Made by a program: the position numbers and the translations under genes. 64,000 bases of DNA from CAYGYG01 sp964354155 (GTDB lineage: Bacteria > Hydrothermota > Tepidihabitantia > SM23-42 > CAYGYG01): positions 124,001 to 188,000 of the forward strand of contig CAYGYG010000001.1 in the NCBI GenBank assembly GCA_964354155.1, read 5' to 3'. Under the pieces are notes generated by a model, which saw only the letters and a program-made list of their open reading frames with translations, was not told where the DNA came from and made no database searches. This document shows, in pieces, positions 8,386 to 16,458 of this stretch (position 1 is the stretch's first letter; the number at the start of each line of letters is the position of its first letter).

Positions 8386-9669
8386 TCATTGTTTTTTTCT
8401 CTTCAACTTACGATAGAGGGTTGATGGGTGCATGCCCAGGCGTTTTGCCGCTCTTACGACATTGCCCTTCTCAAGCTTGAGCACTTTTCCGATTTCTTTC
8501 TGTTCAATCTGGGCCAAGGGGCTCGTATCCGGCTCCCGATGGAACGATGGGAAATACTGCGGTGGAATCACTACCTTGTCGCAAAGAATGGCCATGCGTT
8601 CGATGACGTTTTCCAATTCCCTGACGTTGCCGGGCCAGTGGTACTCCTTGAGTGCCTTGACGGTCTCCTTGTCAAGAGCCTTCTCTTTGAGTCCCATCTT
8701 GCGGCACACATTCTTGAGAAAGTGGTTGGCCAGCACCAGGATGTCATCGGCCCGCTCGCGCAAAGGGGGAACGTGGATGGGAAAGACATTGACTCGAAAA
8801 AAGAGATCTTCCCGGAACTTGCCGCGCGCGACTTCACCTTCTAAATCCTTGTTGGTTGCGGCAATCAGCCGGACGTCGACTTTAGTCGGCCGGGTCGAAC
8901 CGAGCGGCACGATCTCCTTTTCCTGGAGCATGCGCAGGAGTTTCATCTGGATTGCAGTCGGCGCATCGCCGATCTCATCCAAAAAGAAACTGCCCTCGTG
9001 CGCCGCGACAATAAGCCCTTCCTTGTCCTGGTGGGCTCCGGTGAAGGCTCCTTTCTTATAGCCAAAAAGCTCGCTCTCGAGCAGGGTTTCCGGGACCGCG
9101 GCACACGATATGGTGATGAACGGCTTGGCGCGGCGGTCCGAAAGGCGATGAAGCTCCTGGGCGATCAATTCCTTTCCGGTACCGCTCTCGCCGGTGATGA
9201 GCACCGTGGCATCGGTGTTGGCGACCTTGGCCACCAAGTCAAGCACACTTTTGAGCGCCGGGCTCTGCCCGATGATGGCGGTCGAGTCTTCGATAATCCT
9301 CTTTCTCGGTTTGAGCACTTCGCCCAGTCGCTGATAGAGTTCATTAAGGGTGAAGGGTTTGAGCAGATAGTCCCGGGCACCCCCGCGCATCGCCTCGACC
9401 GCGGATTCCAATGTTCCGTAAGCAGTGATAAAGATAACCGGGATGTCGACGTCGATCTTGTGTGCTTCCTTGAGGAAGTGGAATCCGTCCATATTCGGCA
9501 TCTTGATATCCGTAATGACACAATCAACCTTCTCGTTCCGGATAATATTCAAGGCCTCACCGGGTTCGGTCGTGGGACGGGCAAGATACCCCTTCTGTTC
9601 AAGTGCCACGGTGAGCCACTCAACCATGCTTTCTTCGTCGTCAAGAATCAGTACCCGGGGCTTCTCCAT
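8386..9669 (-). CDS. pilR: PilR/NtrC-type sigma54-dependent response regulator
   Basis: 427 residues. Receiver domain 5-120 with acidic pocket D10/D11, phosphoacceptor D54 (VITDIKMPNMDG), T82 and K104. AAA+ domain about 135-370 with Walker A GESGTGKE (160-167) and the sigma54-contacting GAFTGA loop (207-212), both intact. C-terminal Fis-type helix-turn-helix (VVRAAKRLGMHPSTLYRKLKRKKQ begins it). Such proteins open sigma54 promoters when phosphorylated. Two matching promoters with a common upstream dyad lie directly downstream, so control of the pilins is strongly suggested. No partner histidine kinase is in the window. The predicted transcript begins about 2 nt before the ATG. Confidence 0.92.
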   Translation of the reverse strand: MEKPRVLILDDEESMVEWLTVALEQKGYLARPTTEPGEALNIIRNEKVDCVITDIKMPNMDGFHFLKEAHKIDVDIPVIFITAYGTLESAVEAMRGGARDYLLKPFTLNELYQRLGEVLKPRKRIIEDSTAIIGQSPALKSVLDLVAKVANTDATVLITGESGTGKELIAQELHRLSDRRAKPFITISCAAVPETLLESELFGYKKGAFTGAHQDKEGLIVAAHEGSFFLDEIGDAPTAIQMKLLRMLQEKEIVPLGSTRPTKVDVRLIAATNKDLEGEVARGKFREDLFFRVNVFPIHVPPLRERADDILVLANHFLKNVCRKMGLKEKALDKETVKALKEYHWPGNVRELENVIERMAILCDKVVIPPQYFPSFHREPDTSPLAQIEQKEIGKVLKLEKGNVVRAAKRLGMHPSTLYRKLKRKKQ

Positions 9670-9677
9670 TGTCCGCT

Positions 9678-9705
9678 ATTATAAGACGATCTGCCGTAAA
9701 GTCAA
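9678..9705 (-). promoter_or_regulatory. Promoter of pilR
   Basis: TTGACT (9705-9700), 16 bp, TATAAT (9683-9678). Predicted start near 9671, 2 nt before the ATG at 9669, so the mRNA is practically leaderless and no Shine-Dalgarno is present. Confidence 0.78.
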
Positions 9706-9712
9706 GATAAAA

Positions 9713-10486
9713 TCACGCCGCCGATGTGCTGCGCTGGGCGAAAACGAGATACGCGGTATGAGTTATCGAGCGCTCGCAAGGCCGGGTCCCGGTATGACGC
9801 AGGAGCATTTTACGGACCAGCACTTCACAGACTTCGATACGCCGGAAGTCCCGGGCCTCGAGCGTTTCCTTGGTCTTCTTGATCTGCTCGATGTTGGGAC
9901 TCAAACTTACCAGGTGGTGGCCTCCGGCCAACGCACCCGCGGCCGCGCCGATGACCGACCACGGCTCGGGAACGTCAATGAAAACGGCATCAACGTTCTT
10001 CTCGACAATCCCGTCGGCCGCAGGGTCGGCGCATCGAAACTCGACGTATTCGGCCAGTCGGCACCGTTCGACGTTGCGTTTGCTGTTTTCCATGAACTCA
10101 CGGCGGCGTTCATAGGTGTGGACGGTGCCGTGAGGCCGGACCGCGTTGGCCAGTACGATGGTCATGGCTCCGCTGCCGGTGCCGATCTCGACCACGTGTG
10201 AACCGGGGCCGACCGCGGTCTTGAGCAGCATCAGCCCCGCGTCCTTGGGGTAGATGATGGTTGTTTGACGGCGCACCTTCATCATCAAATCAAAGGTCGA
10301 CGGCCGCAGCAGGTAATAGGACTTGCCGAGATGGGTTTTCATCTCGGCACCGTACTCCTGCCCAATGAGGTCGGCGAGAAGGATGTTGCCGTGGTGGGTC
10401 GAAAAGCTACCCATCGCTTTGATTTCCAGCAGGAATTCGCTCTTCTCGTCGAAATAGATAATGACCAGGTCGCCTTGTTTAACCAT
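9713..10486 (-). CDS. trmI: tRNA (adenine-N1)-methyltransferase TrmI family
   Basis: 257 residues. It methylates A58 in the T loop of tRNA using S-adenosylmethionine. N-terminal small beta domain, then LRPSTFDLMMKVRRQTTIIYPKD-like family text, motif I VVEIGTGSGAMT (about 98-109), the acidic YERR after it and the catalytic-site motif DVPEPW (about 172). The last gene of a seven-gene minus operon; its ATG overlaps the deacetylase stop by 8 nt (ATGGTTAA). Confidence 0.92.
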   Translation of the reverse strand: MVKQGDLVIIYFDEKSEFLLEIKAMGSFSTHHGNILLADLIGQEYGAEMKTHLGKSYYLLRPSTFDLMMKVRRQTTIIYPKDAGLMLLKTAVGPGSHVVEIGTGSGAMTIVLANAVRPHGTVHTYERRREFMENSKRNVERCRLAEYVEFRCADPAADGIVEKNVDAVFIDVPEPWSVIGAAAGALAGGHHLVSLSPNIEQIKKTKETLEARDFRRIEVCEVLVRKMLLRHTGTRPCERSITHTAYLVFAQRSTSAA

Positions 10487-11246
10487 AACGCCTCACGAGT
10501 TCGGTGGTCATTGAGAAGAGGTTGATGATTCTCGATTTGGCGCATTCGTAGCGGTAGGCAAGCCGCGGCGACTCGGTCAGTTTCACGCGCAAACTGCGCC
10601 GGTTGTCGGTGATGTAGACCGCATCTTTGTAAATCGCCATGGGGAAGGAATTGCCGGTGAAGCCGCCGAAGCCATAACGGTAGCCGGACCGGGCCGCAGT
10701 TGCCTTGACCCGTTCGCTGGTTCGGTTAAAGGGAAAGGAAATAGAATCGATCCGGCCGATTCTATCCTCGATGACTTTTTTCGAATGGCGCAATTCATGA
10801 TTCAGCTGTTCATCTGTAAGGCGGGTCAGATCGGCATGGGTGACGGTGTGCGAGCCGAACTCGATGCCGGCCTGGCGCATTGCTTCGATCTCAGGCCAGT
10901 TCAGGTGTTGCTCACGGTGGCCAAAGAGGGCGAAGTCCCAGGAATTGACCCGACCGATGAAGCCGGTGATCAGAAAGACGAGCGCCTTGACTCCGTGCTT
11001 GAGCAAAATCGGCAGGGCATGATCGTAAAGAGAATGATAGCCGTCATCGAAACTGATGATGACCGGTCTTGGCCCGGACGGTTTGTCAAGATCGGAAGGG
11101 ACGATCGGAGTGTACCCGGCCTCGACAATCATCTTGATGAAGGCCTCGAACTGCTGCGGCGTGTTGTTTGTCCCGCCGAACTCAAACTCCCTCGTGATCT
11201 TGTGAAATTGGAAGACCTTAGGCCGGGGCGTGTTCTGCTCGGTCAC
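10479..11246 (-). CDS. Polysaccharide deacetylase-like (NodB fold) protein
   Basis: About 255 residues from a GTG at 11246 (GAGG 9 nt upstream). A longer open frame reaches 11429 but lies over the glycosyltransferase gene and has no homology there. NodB motif 1 is SFDDGY (metal-binding Asp pair), motif 2 SHTVTH (two zinc His), and motif 3 is FPFNR where RxPY is usual. It probably removes N-acetyl or N-formyl groups from a surface or cell-wall sugar. Lying between a glycosyltransferase and trmI, it may act on the same glycan as the glycosyltransferase. Confidence 0.82.
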   Translation of the reverse strand: MTEQNTPRPKVFQFHKITREFEFGGTNNTPQQFEAFIKMIVEAGYTPIVPSDLDKPSGPRPVIISFDDGYHSLYDHALPILLKHGVKALVFLITGFIGRVNSWDFALFGHREQHLNWPEIEAMRQAGIEFGSHTVTHADLTRLTDEQLNHELRHSKKVIEDRIGRIDSISFPFNRTSERVKATAARSGYRYGFGGFTGNSFPMAIYKDAVYITDNRRSLRVKLTESPRLAYRYECAKSRIINLFSMTTELVRRYG

Positions 11247-12360
11247 GTTCCATGACCTCAAGATAGTAATCGTGAACCTCATTGGTGATTTTCTGCCAGT
11301 CGAAACGCACCGCCTTCCTGCGCCCGGCCTCACCCATGCGCTTTTGCAGTTGTCGGTTCTGCAGGATTTGAACCAGGCCGCGGGCCATGTCGGCAGAGTT
11401 CTTGGGCGCGAAGCACAGCCCTTCGACACCGTGGGTAATCACATTGCGGTATCCCGGGATGTCGGAAGCAACGACCGGCCGTTCGGCGGCCATGGCCTCG
11501 AGCAGGACGATGCCAAAGCTCTCCAGTCCGATGGCCGGTGAGCAGTAAACGTCGCACGCCGCATAGTAGCTCGGCAGGTCCTCGGGGGCCACGTAGCCCG
11601 TGAAAGTGATTCTCGGTGCGAGTCCGCGGGGCACCATTCTCTTGTAGTGCTGTTCAAGATACCCCGTTCCGACCACGATAAGACGCGCGTCGGGGATCGT
11701 CTTGAGAACCGTCGGCAGCGCCCGGAGCAGGTATTCAAGTCCCTTTCGCGGCTCAAGGCGACCGACAAATAGAATCGTCGGACCGTTGCCGGCCAGCTCG
11801 GGCCGCGGTTTGATATCGGGTTTGAAATGCTGAGTGTCAACGCCGTTGGGAATGATGCGATAGTTGCCGGGGAAGTATTGGGCCATTGACTGCCGGGCGA
11901 CGTCGGATACGGCAATCGGGCCGTGAATCTTTCTGAAGTAGCGTTCCAGGACCGGCTCGAATACCGCATAGCCGATACTTTCATTGTAGGCGGAATGGAA
12001 GGTCGCGAAATTCACGCACTGAGAGTGCTTGAGCGCCAAATAGGGAAGGACCGGCGCCAAGGGCCCATGGGTGTGGACGATGTCGAACTGCTCACGCTGG
12101 AGAAAACGCTGGACCTGCCCGGATAGTCGATACCCAACGGTGATGGCGAACAACGATTTGTTCTTGATGATGTTGATGCTGCGGCCGATCCGGACGACAT
12201 CGAGCGAGTCGAAGTGGCCGTTATCGCCGTAGGAGGCGGTGAGAATCTTGACCTCGTGGCCGAGGCGCTTGAGGTTGATGCTCAGATGGTGGATATGTTC
12301 GGGTACGCCGCCGATGTGGGGATAGTACACGTCCGAGACCAAACAGATCTTCATCGTCAT
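11218..12360 (-). CDS. GT4-family glycosyltransferase
   Basis: About 380 residues. N-terminal VSDVYYPHIGGVPEHI and HGPLAPVLPYLALK, then VDTQHFKP, LFVGRLEPRKGLEYLL and the E-x7-E motif region SFGIVLLEAMAAERPVVASD. This is the usual retaining GT-B enzyme pattern that moves a sugar from a nucleotide donor, probably to a lipid or glycan at the cytoplasmic membrane. The ATG at 12360 overlaps the dut stop as ATGA; a second ATG two codons on (12354) is equally possible. It overlaps the deacetylase by about 29 nt. Confidence 0.9.
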   Translation of the reverse strand: MTMKICLVSDVYYPHIGGVPEHIHHLSINLKRLGHEVKILTASYGDNGHFDSLDVVRIGRSINIIKNKSLFAITVGYRLSGQVQRFLQREQFDIVHTHGPLAPVLPYLALKHSQCVNFATFHSAYNESIGYAVFEPVLERYFRKIHGPIAVSDVARQSMAQYFPGNYRIIPNGVDTQHFKPDIKPRPELAGNGPTILFVGRLEPRKGLEYLLRALPTVLKTIPDARLIVVGTGYLEQHYKRMVPRGLAPRITFTGYVAPEDLPSYYAACDVYCSPAIGLESFGIVLLEAMAAERPVVASDIPGYRNVITHGVEGLCFAPKNSADMARGLVQILQNRQLQKRMGEAGRRKAVRFDWQKITNEVHDYYLEVMERDRAEHAPA

Positions 12361-12788
12361 AACCCCGTATGACCGAAGCCACCAACGCCCCGCTTGGTTT
12401 TCTTGAGTTTCGCCGCCCTGAGGTAACGGGGCCGGACACATTCCGCGATCACGAGCTGGGCGATCCTCATGCCGGGCTTGATCGGGAAAGCTGCTTTCGA
12501 GAAATTGAAGAGAATCACTTTGATTTCGCCACGGTAGTCAGCGTCAATCGTGCCCGGCGCGTTCAACACGCCGATGCCGTGCTTGAGGGCGAGCCCGCTG
12601 CGAGGCCGGACCTGCCCTTCGTACCCTTTGGGAATCTCGACAAACAGTCCGGTCGGCACGGCCCCGAAGCAGCCGGGTTTGATCGAGAACGTCTTCTTGT
12701 TAGCCGCGCAGAGGTCGGCGCCGGTTGCATGTCCGCTCTGATACTCCGGCCGGTTCGGCCCGCGGTACTTGATTGTTAGTTGAGCCAT
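12357..12788 (-). CDS. dut: dUTP diphosphatase
   Basis: 143 residues from the ATG at 12788. All five trimeric dUTPase motifs are present: GADLCAA (23-29), RPRSGLALK (61-69), the catalytic-Asp motif GTIDADYRG (79-87), RIAQLVI and the phosphate-binding RGVGGFGHTG (133-142). It hydrolyses dUTP to dUMP and pyrophosphate, giving dTMP precursor and keeping uracil out of DNA. The start overlaps the acyltransferase gene by 13 nt; an upstream start at 12809 adds only seven non-conserved residues. Confidence 0.96.
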   Translation of the reverse strand: MAQLTIKYRGPNRPEYQSGHATGADLCAANKKTFSIKPGCFGAVPTGLFVEIPKGYEGQVRPRSGLALKHGIGVLNAPGTIDADYRGEIKVILFNFSKAAFPIKPGMRIAQLVIAECVRPRYLRAAKLKKTKRGVGGFGHTGL

Positions 12789-13618
12789 TCGTCCTGGAAG
12801 ACAAACCACTGGTCCGGATATTGCCTGATGAGCTGCTCGAATTTCCTGGCGAGCCGGTTAGTGAGCGGTTCCCCGGACCCGGCGTATTCAACCTTGTCGA
12901 TATGAACTAGGTACCGGTAAGGCGAGTGGTGACCCAAGACCATGTAGCAGACGGAAACCGGAGCCTGGAGCACCCGCGCCAGACGCTCCGGCCCGGTCGG
13001 CAGCATGCGTCCGGCGTCGAAGAACTTAACTCGGGCGCCGGAACCGGCAAGGTCGCGATCGCCGACTAAGCCCAACACCCGGTTCTCCCTTAGAACCTGG
13101 ACAAAAGCAAGGGGTGGTGCGGTCAGCGGGATGGTCGTAATGCCGGTATGCTCGCGCCGCTTCTTGTAGAATGCGAACGTCGTCTCGTCCGTAAGCTCAA
13201 CGACGACGGACAAAGGGACGCGGCGTGCGCCGAGATAGCAAGCCAGGAGATCCCAGTTGCCCAAATGCGGCGTGACCAGAATGAGCCCGCGCCGCTCTTT
13301 CAGCGCGTCGGCGGTGTGCTCAAAGCCATGACACTCAACCATGGACGTGATCGCACTGCGATCAAGATAGGGTATCCGCAGGATGTCGACCGTGCACCGG
13401 GCGTGGTTGCGGAAGCAGTTCCGGACGGCGGTGCGAATCATCCTTCTAGAACTGTGCGGACCGAGCACGCGCGCCATGTTTTCAAAGACCGCCCGGCGCC
13501 ACGGTTTGAGCGTGAAGTACGCGAGGTCGGCCACCTTCGTGGCCACATAGTCTAAAGCCGGCGTCGGCAGTACGCTGGTCAGCGGAGCAAGAATCTTAAA
13601 GAACGTAGCCGCGGTCAA
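12776..13618 (-). CDS. LpxL/HtrB-family lysophospholipid acyltransferase
   Basis: 280 residues. The acyltransferase H-x4-D motif is H118-LGNW-D123 (TPHLGNWDLL), followed by GDRDLAGSGARVKFFD and LPTGPERLARVLQAPVSVCYMV, the normal LpxL/HtrB pattern. Such enzymes add a secondary acyl chain to lipid A or a related lipid at the inner membrane, which points to an outer membrane. The start is a TTG at 13618 whose TTGA overlaps the stop of the aminotransferase gene. The exact acceptor lipid cannot be told. Confidence 0.87.
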   Translation of the reverse strand: MTAATFFKILAPLTSVLPTPALDYVATKVADLAYFTLKPWRRAVFENMARVLGPHSSRRMIRTAVRNCFRNHARCTVDILRIPYLDRSAITSMVECHGFEHTADALKERRGLILVTPHLGNWDLLACYLGARRVPLSVVVELTDETTFAFYKKRREHTGITTIPLTAPPLAFVQVLRENRVLGLVGDRDLAGSGARVKFFDAGRMLPTGPERLARVLQAPVSVCYMVLGHHSPYRYLVHIDKVEYAGSGEPLTNRLARKFEQLIRQYPDQWFVFQDEWLN

Positions 13619-14808
13619 TATGTCTCCCGATACTTCTCTAGGGCGACCTTGAGGATGTCCAGGGCGTCGATCAAATCCTTTTCCTTGAGCACGTAGGCAA
13701 TCCGGACTTCATTCTGTCCCTTATCGAGCGAGGCGTAAAAACCGTTGGCCGGGGCCAGCATCGTGGTCTTCTTGCGGTAGGCAAAGTCGGTAAGCAGCCA
13801 AGCGCAGAAATGATCGGCATCGCGTACCGGCAGGCGGACGACGGTGTAGAAGGCTCCTTCCGGTTTGTTGCATAAGACGCCGTCGATCTCTTTTAGTTTG
13901 TCATAGAGAACGTCGCGTCGGTGCTGATACTCGGCAATCATAGGTTTGATGTACTTGTCGATATGCTTGTAGGCGGCGATGGCGCCGACCTGCTCCAGGG
14001 TGGGGGGGCAGAGACGGGCCTGGCCCAATTTCAGCACCGAATCGAAGATCTTCTTATTGCGGGTGACCAGACAGCCGACGCGCGCACCGCAGGCGGAAAA
14101 GCGCTTGGAGATGCTGTCCATAACCACCACCCGGTCCTTGATATCGAACAGTTCAAGGGCACTGACGTGCCGCTTCCGGTCATAGGTGAATTCGCGATAC
14201 ACCTCATCGGCGAGCAGGTATAGGTTGTACTTCTTGGCAATCTGGGTCAGGATGTAGAGTTCTTCTTCGGTGCAGACCGTTCCGGTCGGGTTGTTGGGAT
14301 TGCAGAGCAGGATTGCCTTGGTGCGCGGGGTAATGCATTCGACGATCTTGTCCTTCGACGGCAGGTGAAACCCTTCTTCAACCATGGTCGGAATCGGGAC
14401 CAGTTTTATCTGAGCCATGGTGGCAAAACCGTTGTAGTTTGTGTAGAAGGGCTCGAACACCAGGACCTCATCATAGACGTCGCAGACCGTCATCATGGCA
14501 AAGATGATGGCTTCACTGCCGCCGGTGGTGATCCAGACATTGTCGAGCTCAATATCGATGTTGCGGTCCTTGAAATAGTCGACAATCGCCAGCCGCAGTT
14601 CGACCAGACCGCCCGACGGTCCATACTCAAGGACTTTGTTCTTAAAGTCGCAAATCGCCTTGAAGATCTCCCGGGGGGTCTCGATATCCGGCTGGCCGAT
14701 GTTAAGATGGTAGACCTTGATCCCTTTCTTCTTGGCGGTGTCGGCAAGAGAGGCCAGTTTCCTTATCGGCGAACTGGGCATCTCCTGTGCTCTCTTAGAA
14801 ATGTCCAT
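13615..14808 (-). CDS. Class I/II PLP aminotransferase
   Basis: 397 residues, fold-type I. LNIGQPDIETP at the N-terminus, CNPNNPTGT in the middle, ADEVYREF, and the PLP lysine at about 235 in MDSISKRFSACGARVGC. The closest families are aspartate or related aminotransferases; the amino donor is not fixed by sequence. AGGAGG lies 4 nt before the ATG. It follows the FAD-oxidase gene by 32 nt. Confidence 0.92.
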   Translation of the reverse strand: MDISKRAQEMPSSPIRKLASLADTAKKKGIKVYHLNIGQPDIETPREIFKAICDFKNKVLEYGPSGGLVELRLAIVDYFKDRNIDIELDNVWITTGGSEAIIFAMMTVCDVYDEVLVFEPFYTNYNGFATMAQIKLVPIPTMVEEGFHLPSKDKIVECITPRTKAILLCNPNNPTGTVCTEEELYILTQIAKKYNLYLLADEVYREFTYDRKRHVSALELFDIKDRVVVMDSISKRFSACGARVGCLVTRNKKIFDSVLKLGQARLCPPTLEQVGAIAAYKHIDKYIKPMIAEYQHRRDVLYDKLKEIDGVLCNKPEGAFYTVVRLPVRDADHFCAWLLTDFAYRKKTTMLAPANGFYASLDKGQNEVRIAYVLKEKDLIDALDILKVALEKYRETY

Positions 14809-14840
14809 CTAACCTCCTGGTTTTGGGCCGGGCCCGGCCT

Positions 14841-16250
14841 TCAATCCGGCCCGGCGGAATCGTCCGGGAATATCTTCCCGGGATTGAGAATACCTTGGGG
14901 ATCGAAAGTATGTTTCAGTGCTTTCATCAATCCGATCTGTGCCGGATCGAGCACCATTGACAGATACGATTTTTTGATCAGGCCGATACCGTGTTCGGCG
15001 GTAATGGCCCCGCCGAGATTGATGGCGACCCGATAGACGTGCTCAGATAGCTGGCGGACCCGGGCTTCGTCGAATCCGTCCCGGGCCACCATGTCGACGT
15101 GAATATTGCCGTCCCCCATGTGTCCGAAAGCGAACATTCGGACGCGGTAGGACTCCTCGATTGCCTTCAACTGGTTCAGTAACTCGGGTATGTGACTGCG
15201 CGGAACGACCAGGTCATCCCGGGACACCACGCGCCCCTGTGCCTTCAGCATCTCGCCGGTCTTCTTTCGAGGCTCCCAGATCCGTTCCTGGGTTGGCCGG
15301 TCTTCGCCGACCAGAACATCCTCAGCACCGGTTTCCAGGGCAATCTCGCCGGCCGGTTCATATTGCCGCCGGACGTGTTCCAGGCTGTCGCCGTCAAACT
15401 GAACAATGAGGTGGACTCCGGCTTGGGCGAAGGGTATTGGCCGCCCGAGAAACTTCTCGCAAGCCCTGACGACTTCCCCGTCCATCAGCTCAACCGCGCT
15501 GGGCAGGAGTCCGGCCTGGGTTATCCGCGTGGCGAACTGGGCGGCCTGTTCGGCGCGGGCATAGGGAACCAGCATGTCGACTCTTGAGCGGGGCAGCGGC
15601 AAGACCTTGAGGGTAGCCTCGGTTATCAAGGCCAACGTGCCTTCGGAACCGATCAATAAGTCCATGATGCTGTATCCGGTCACGTTCTTCAGCAGTTTGC
15701 CCGACATTCGGAGAACGGTTCCCTGGGGCAGCACGACTTCCATGCCCATGACATAATTTCGGGTTACTCCGTACTTGACGGCCTTGGGTCCGCCGGCATT
15801 CTCCGCGATATTGCCGCCGATGCAGCACGAGTCGATGGAAACCGGATCTGGAGGGAAAAAAAGGTTCTGCTTCTCCAGACTTTTGGCCAGGTCGCCGGTG
15901 ATGAGGCCGGGCTCGACCACGACCATCGAATTGGCAACGTCGACCTCCTTCAGCCGGTTCATCTTCTCGAACGCGATGACGATGCCGCCGCAAGCCGGGA
16001 TTGCTCCACCCGAAAGGCCGGTCCCGCCCGCACGTGGTGTGACGGGAACGTGCTCTTTGCTTGCGAGCTTCATTACGGCCGACACCTGCTCAGTGCTTGC
16101 TACGCGGACCACGACCTCGGGCCACGCCTGGTGCATCGGCGTTTCGTCGCGGGAATAGGGTTCCACTTTCTCCGGGGTTGACAGGCAATTCTCCGGGCGG
16201 ACAATGTCTTTCAAGGCTTCGAGCAAGCCCGGCGCGACCTTGTTGAACAT
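14841..16250 (-). CDS. FAD-linked oxidase, GlcD / D-lactate dehydrogenase family
   Basis: 469 residues from the ATG at 16250. FAD-binding PCMH domain about 40-220 with PRAGGTGLSGGA and the IGGNIAENAGGPKAVKYGVT stretch; FAD-oxidase C-terminal domain with FAFGHMGDGNIHVD and GGAITAEHGIG. It oxidises a 2-hydroxy acid such as glycolate or D-lactate. No GlcE, GlcF or Fe-S partner is next to it. A frame start at 16313 is open, but a promoter with its predicted start at the ATG at 16250 favours the shorter, leaderless form. First gene of the seven-gene minus operon. Confidence 0.88.
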   Translation of the reverse strand: MFNKVAPGLLEALKDIVRPENCLSTPEKVEPYSRDETPMHQAWPEVVVRVASTEQVSAVMKLASKEHVPVTPRAGGTGLSGGAIPACGGIVIAFEKMNRLKEVDVANSMVVVEPGLITGDLAKSLEKQNLFFPPDPVSIDSCCIGGNIAENAGGPKAVKYGVTRNYVMGMEVVLPQGTVLRMSGKLLKNVTGYSIMDLLIGSEGTLALITEATLKVLPLPRSRVDMLVPYARAEQAAQFATRITQAGLLPSAVELMDGEVVRACEKFLGRPIPFAQAGVHLIVQFDGDSLEHVRRQYEPAGEIALETGAEDVLVGEDRPTQERIWEPRKKTGEMLKAQGRVVSRDDLVVPRSHIPELLNQLKAIEESYRVRMFAFGHMGDGNIHVDMVARDGFDEARVRQLSEHVYRVAINLGGAITAEHGIGLIKKSYLSMVLDPAQIGLMKALKHTFDPQGILNPGKIFPDDSAGPD

Positions 16251-16255
16251 TGGCA

Positions 16256-16283
16256 ATTGTAGTCGAAAAACGCCGAATTTCAA
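16256..16283 (-). promoter_or_regulatory. Promoter of the FAD-oxidase operon
   Basis: TTGAAA (16283-16278), 16 bp, TACAAT (16261-16256). The predicted transcript start falls on the ATG at 16250 itself, so the message is leaderless. Confidence 0.6.
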
Positions 16284-16458
16284 TAGCAAACTGACCCCCA
16301 CACTGGTTTCCATAACTCGGCGTTGTCTATCTTACAGATTGAGCCCGGCTCAAAATGTACAATGAACGGGCGCAAAGACCGGGGTGGCCATGATCAAGAT
16401 GCGCAAAGGCTTGACTATCGGCGCAGTTTGCCTACAATTGGACTACTGGAGGAAACGC

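Noticed and set aside
7709..8389. Longer form of pilin 2 starting at 8389, coupled to pilR by ATGA
   Set aside because: The extra 42 residues do not resemble a prepilin leader and the stretch contains the sigma54 promoter. The ATG at 8263 is preferred.
16384..16458. Upstream extension of MuiA paralogue 1
   Set aside because: GGAGG stands just before the ATG at 16459 and paralogue 2 has no matching extension.
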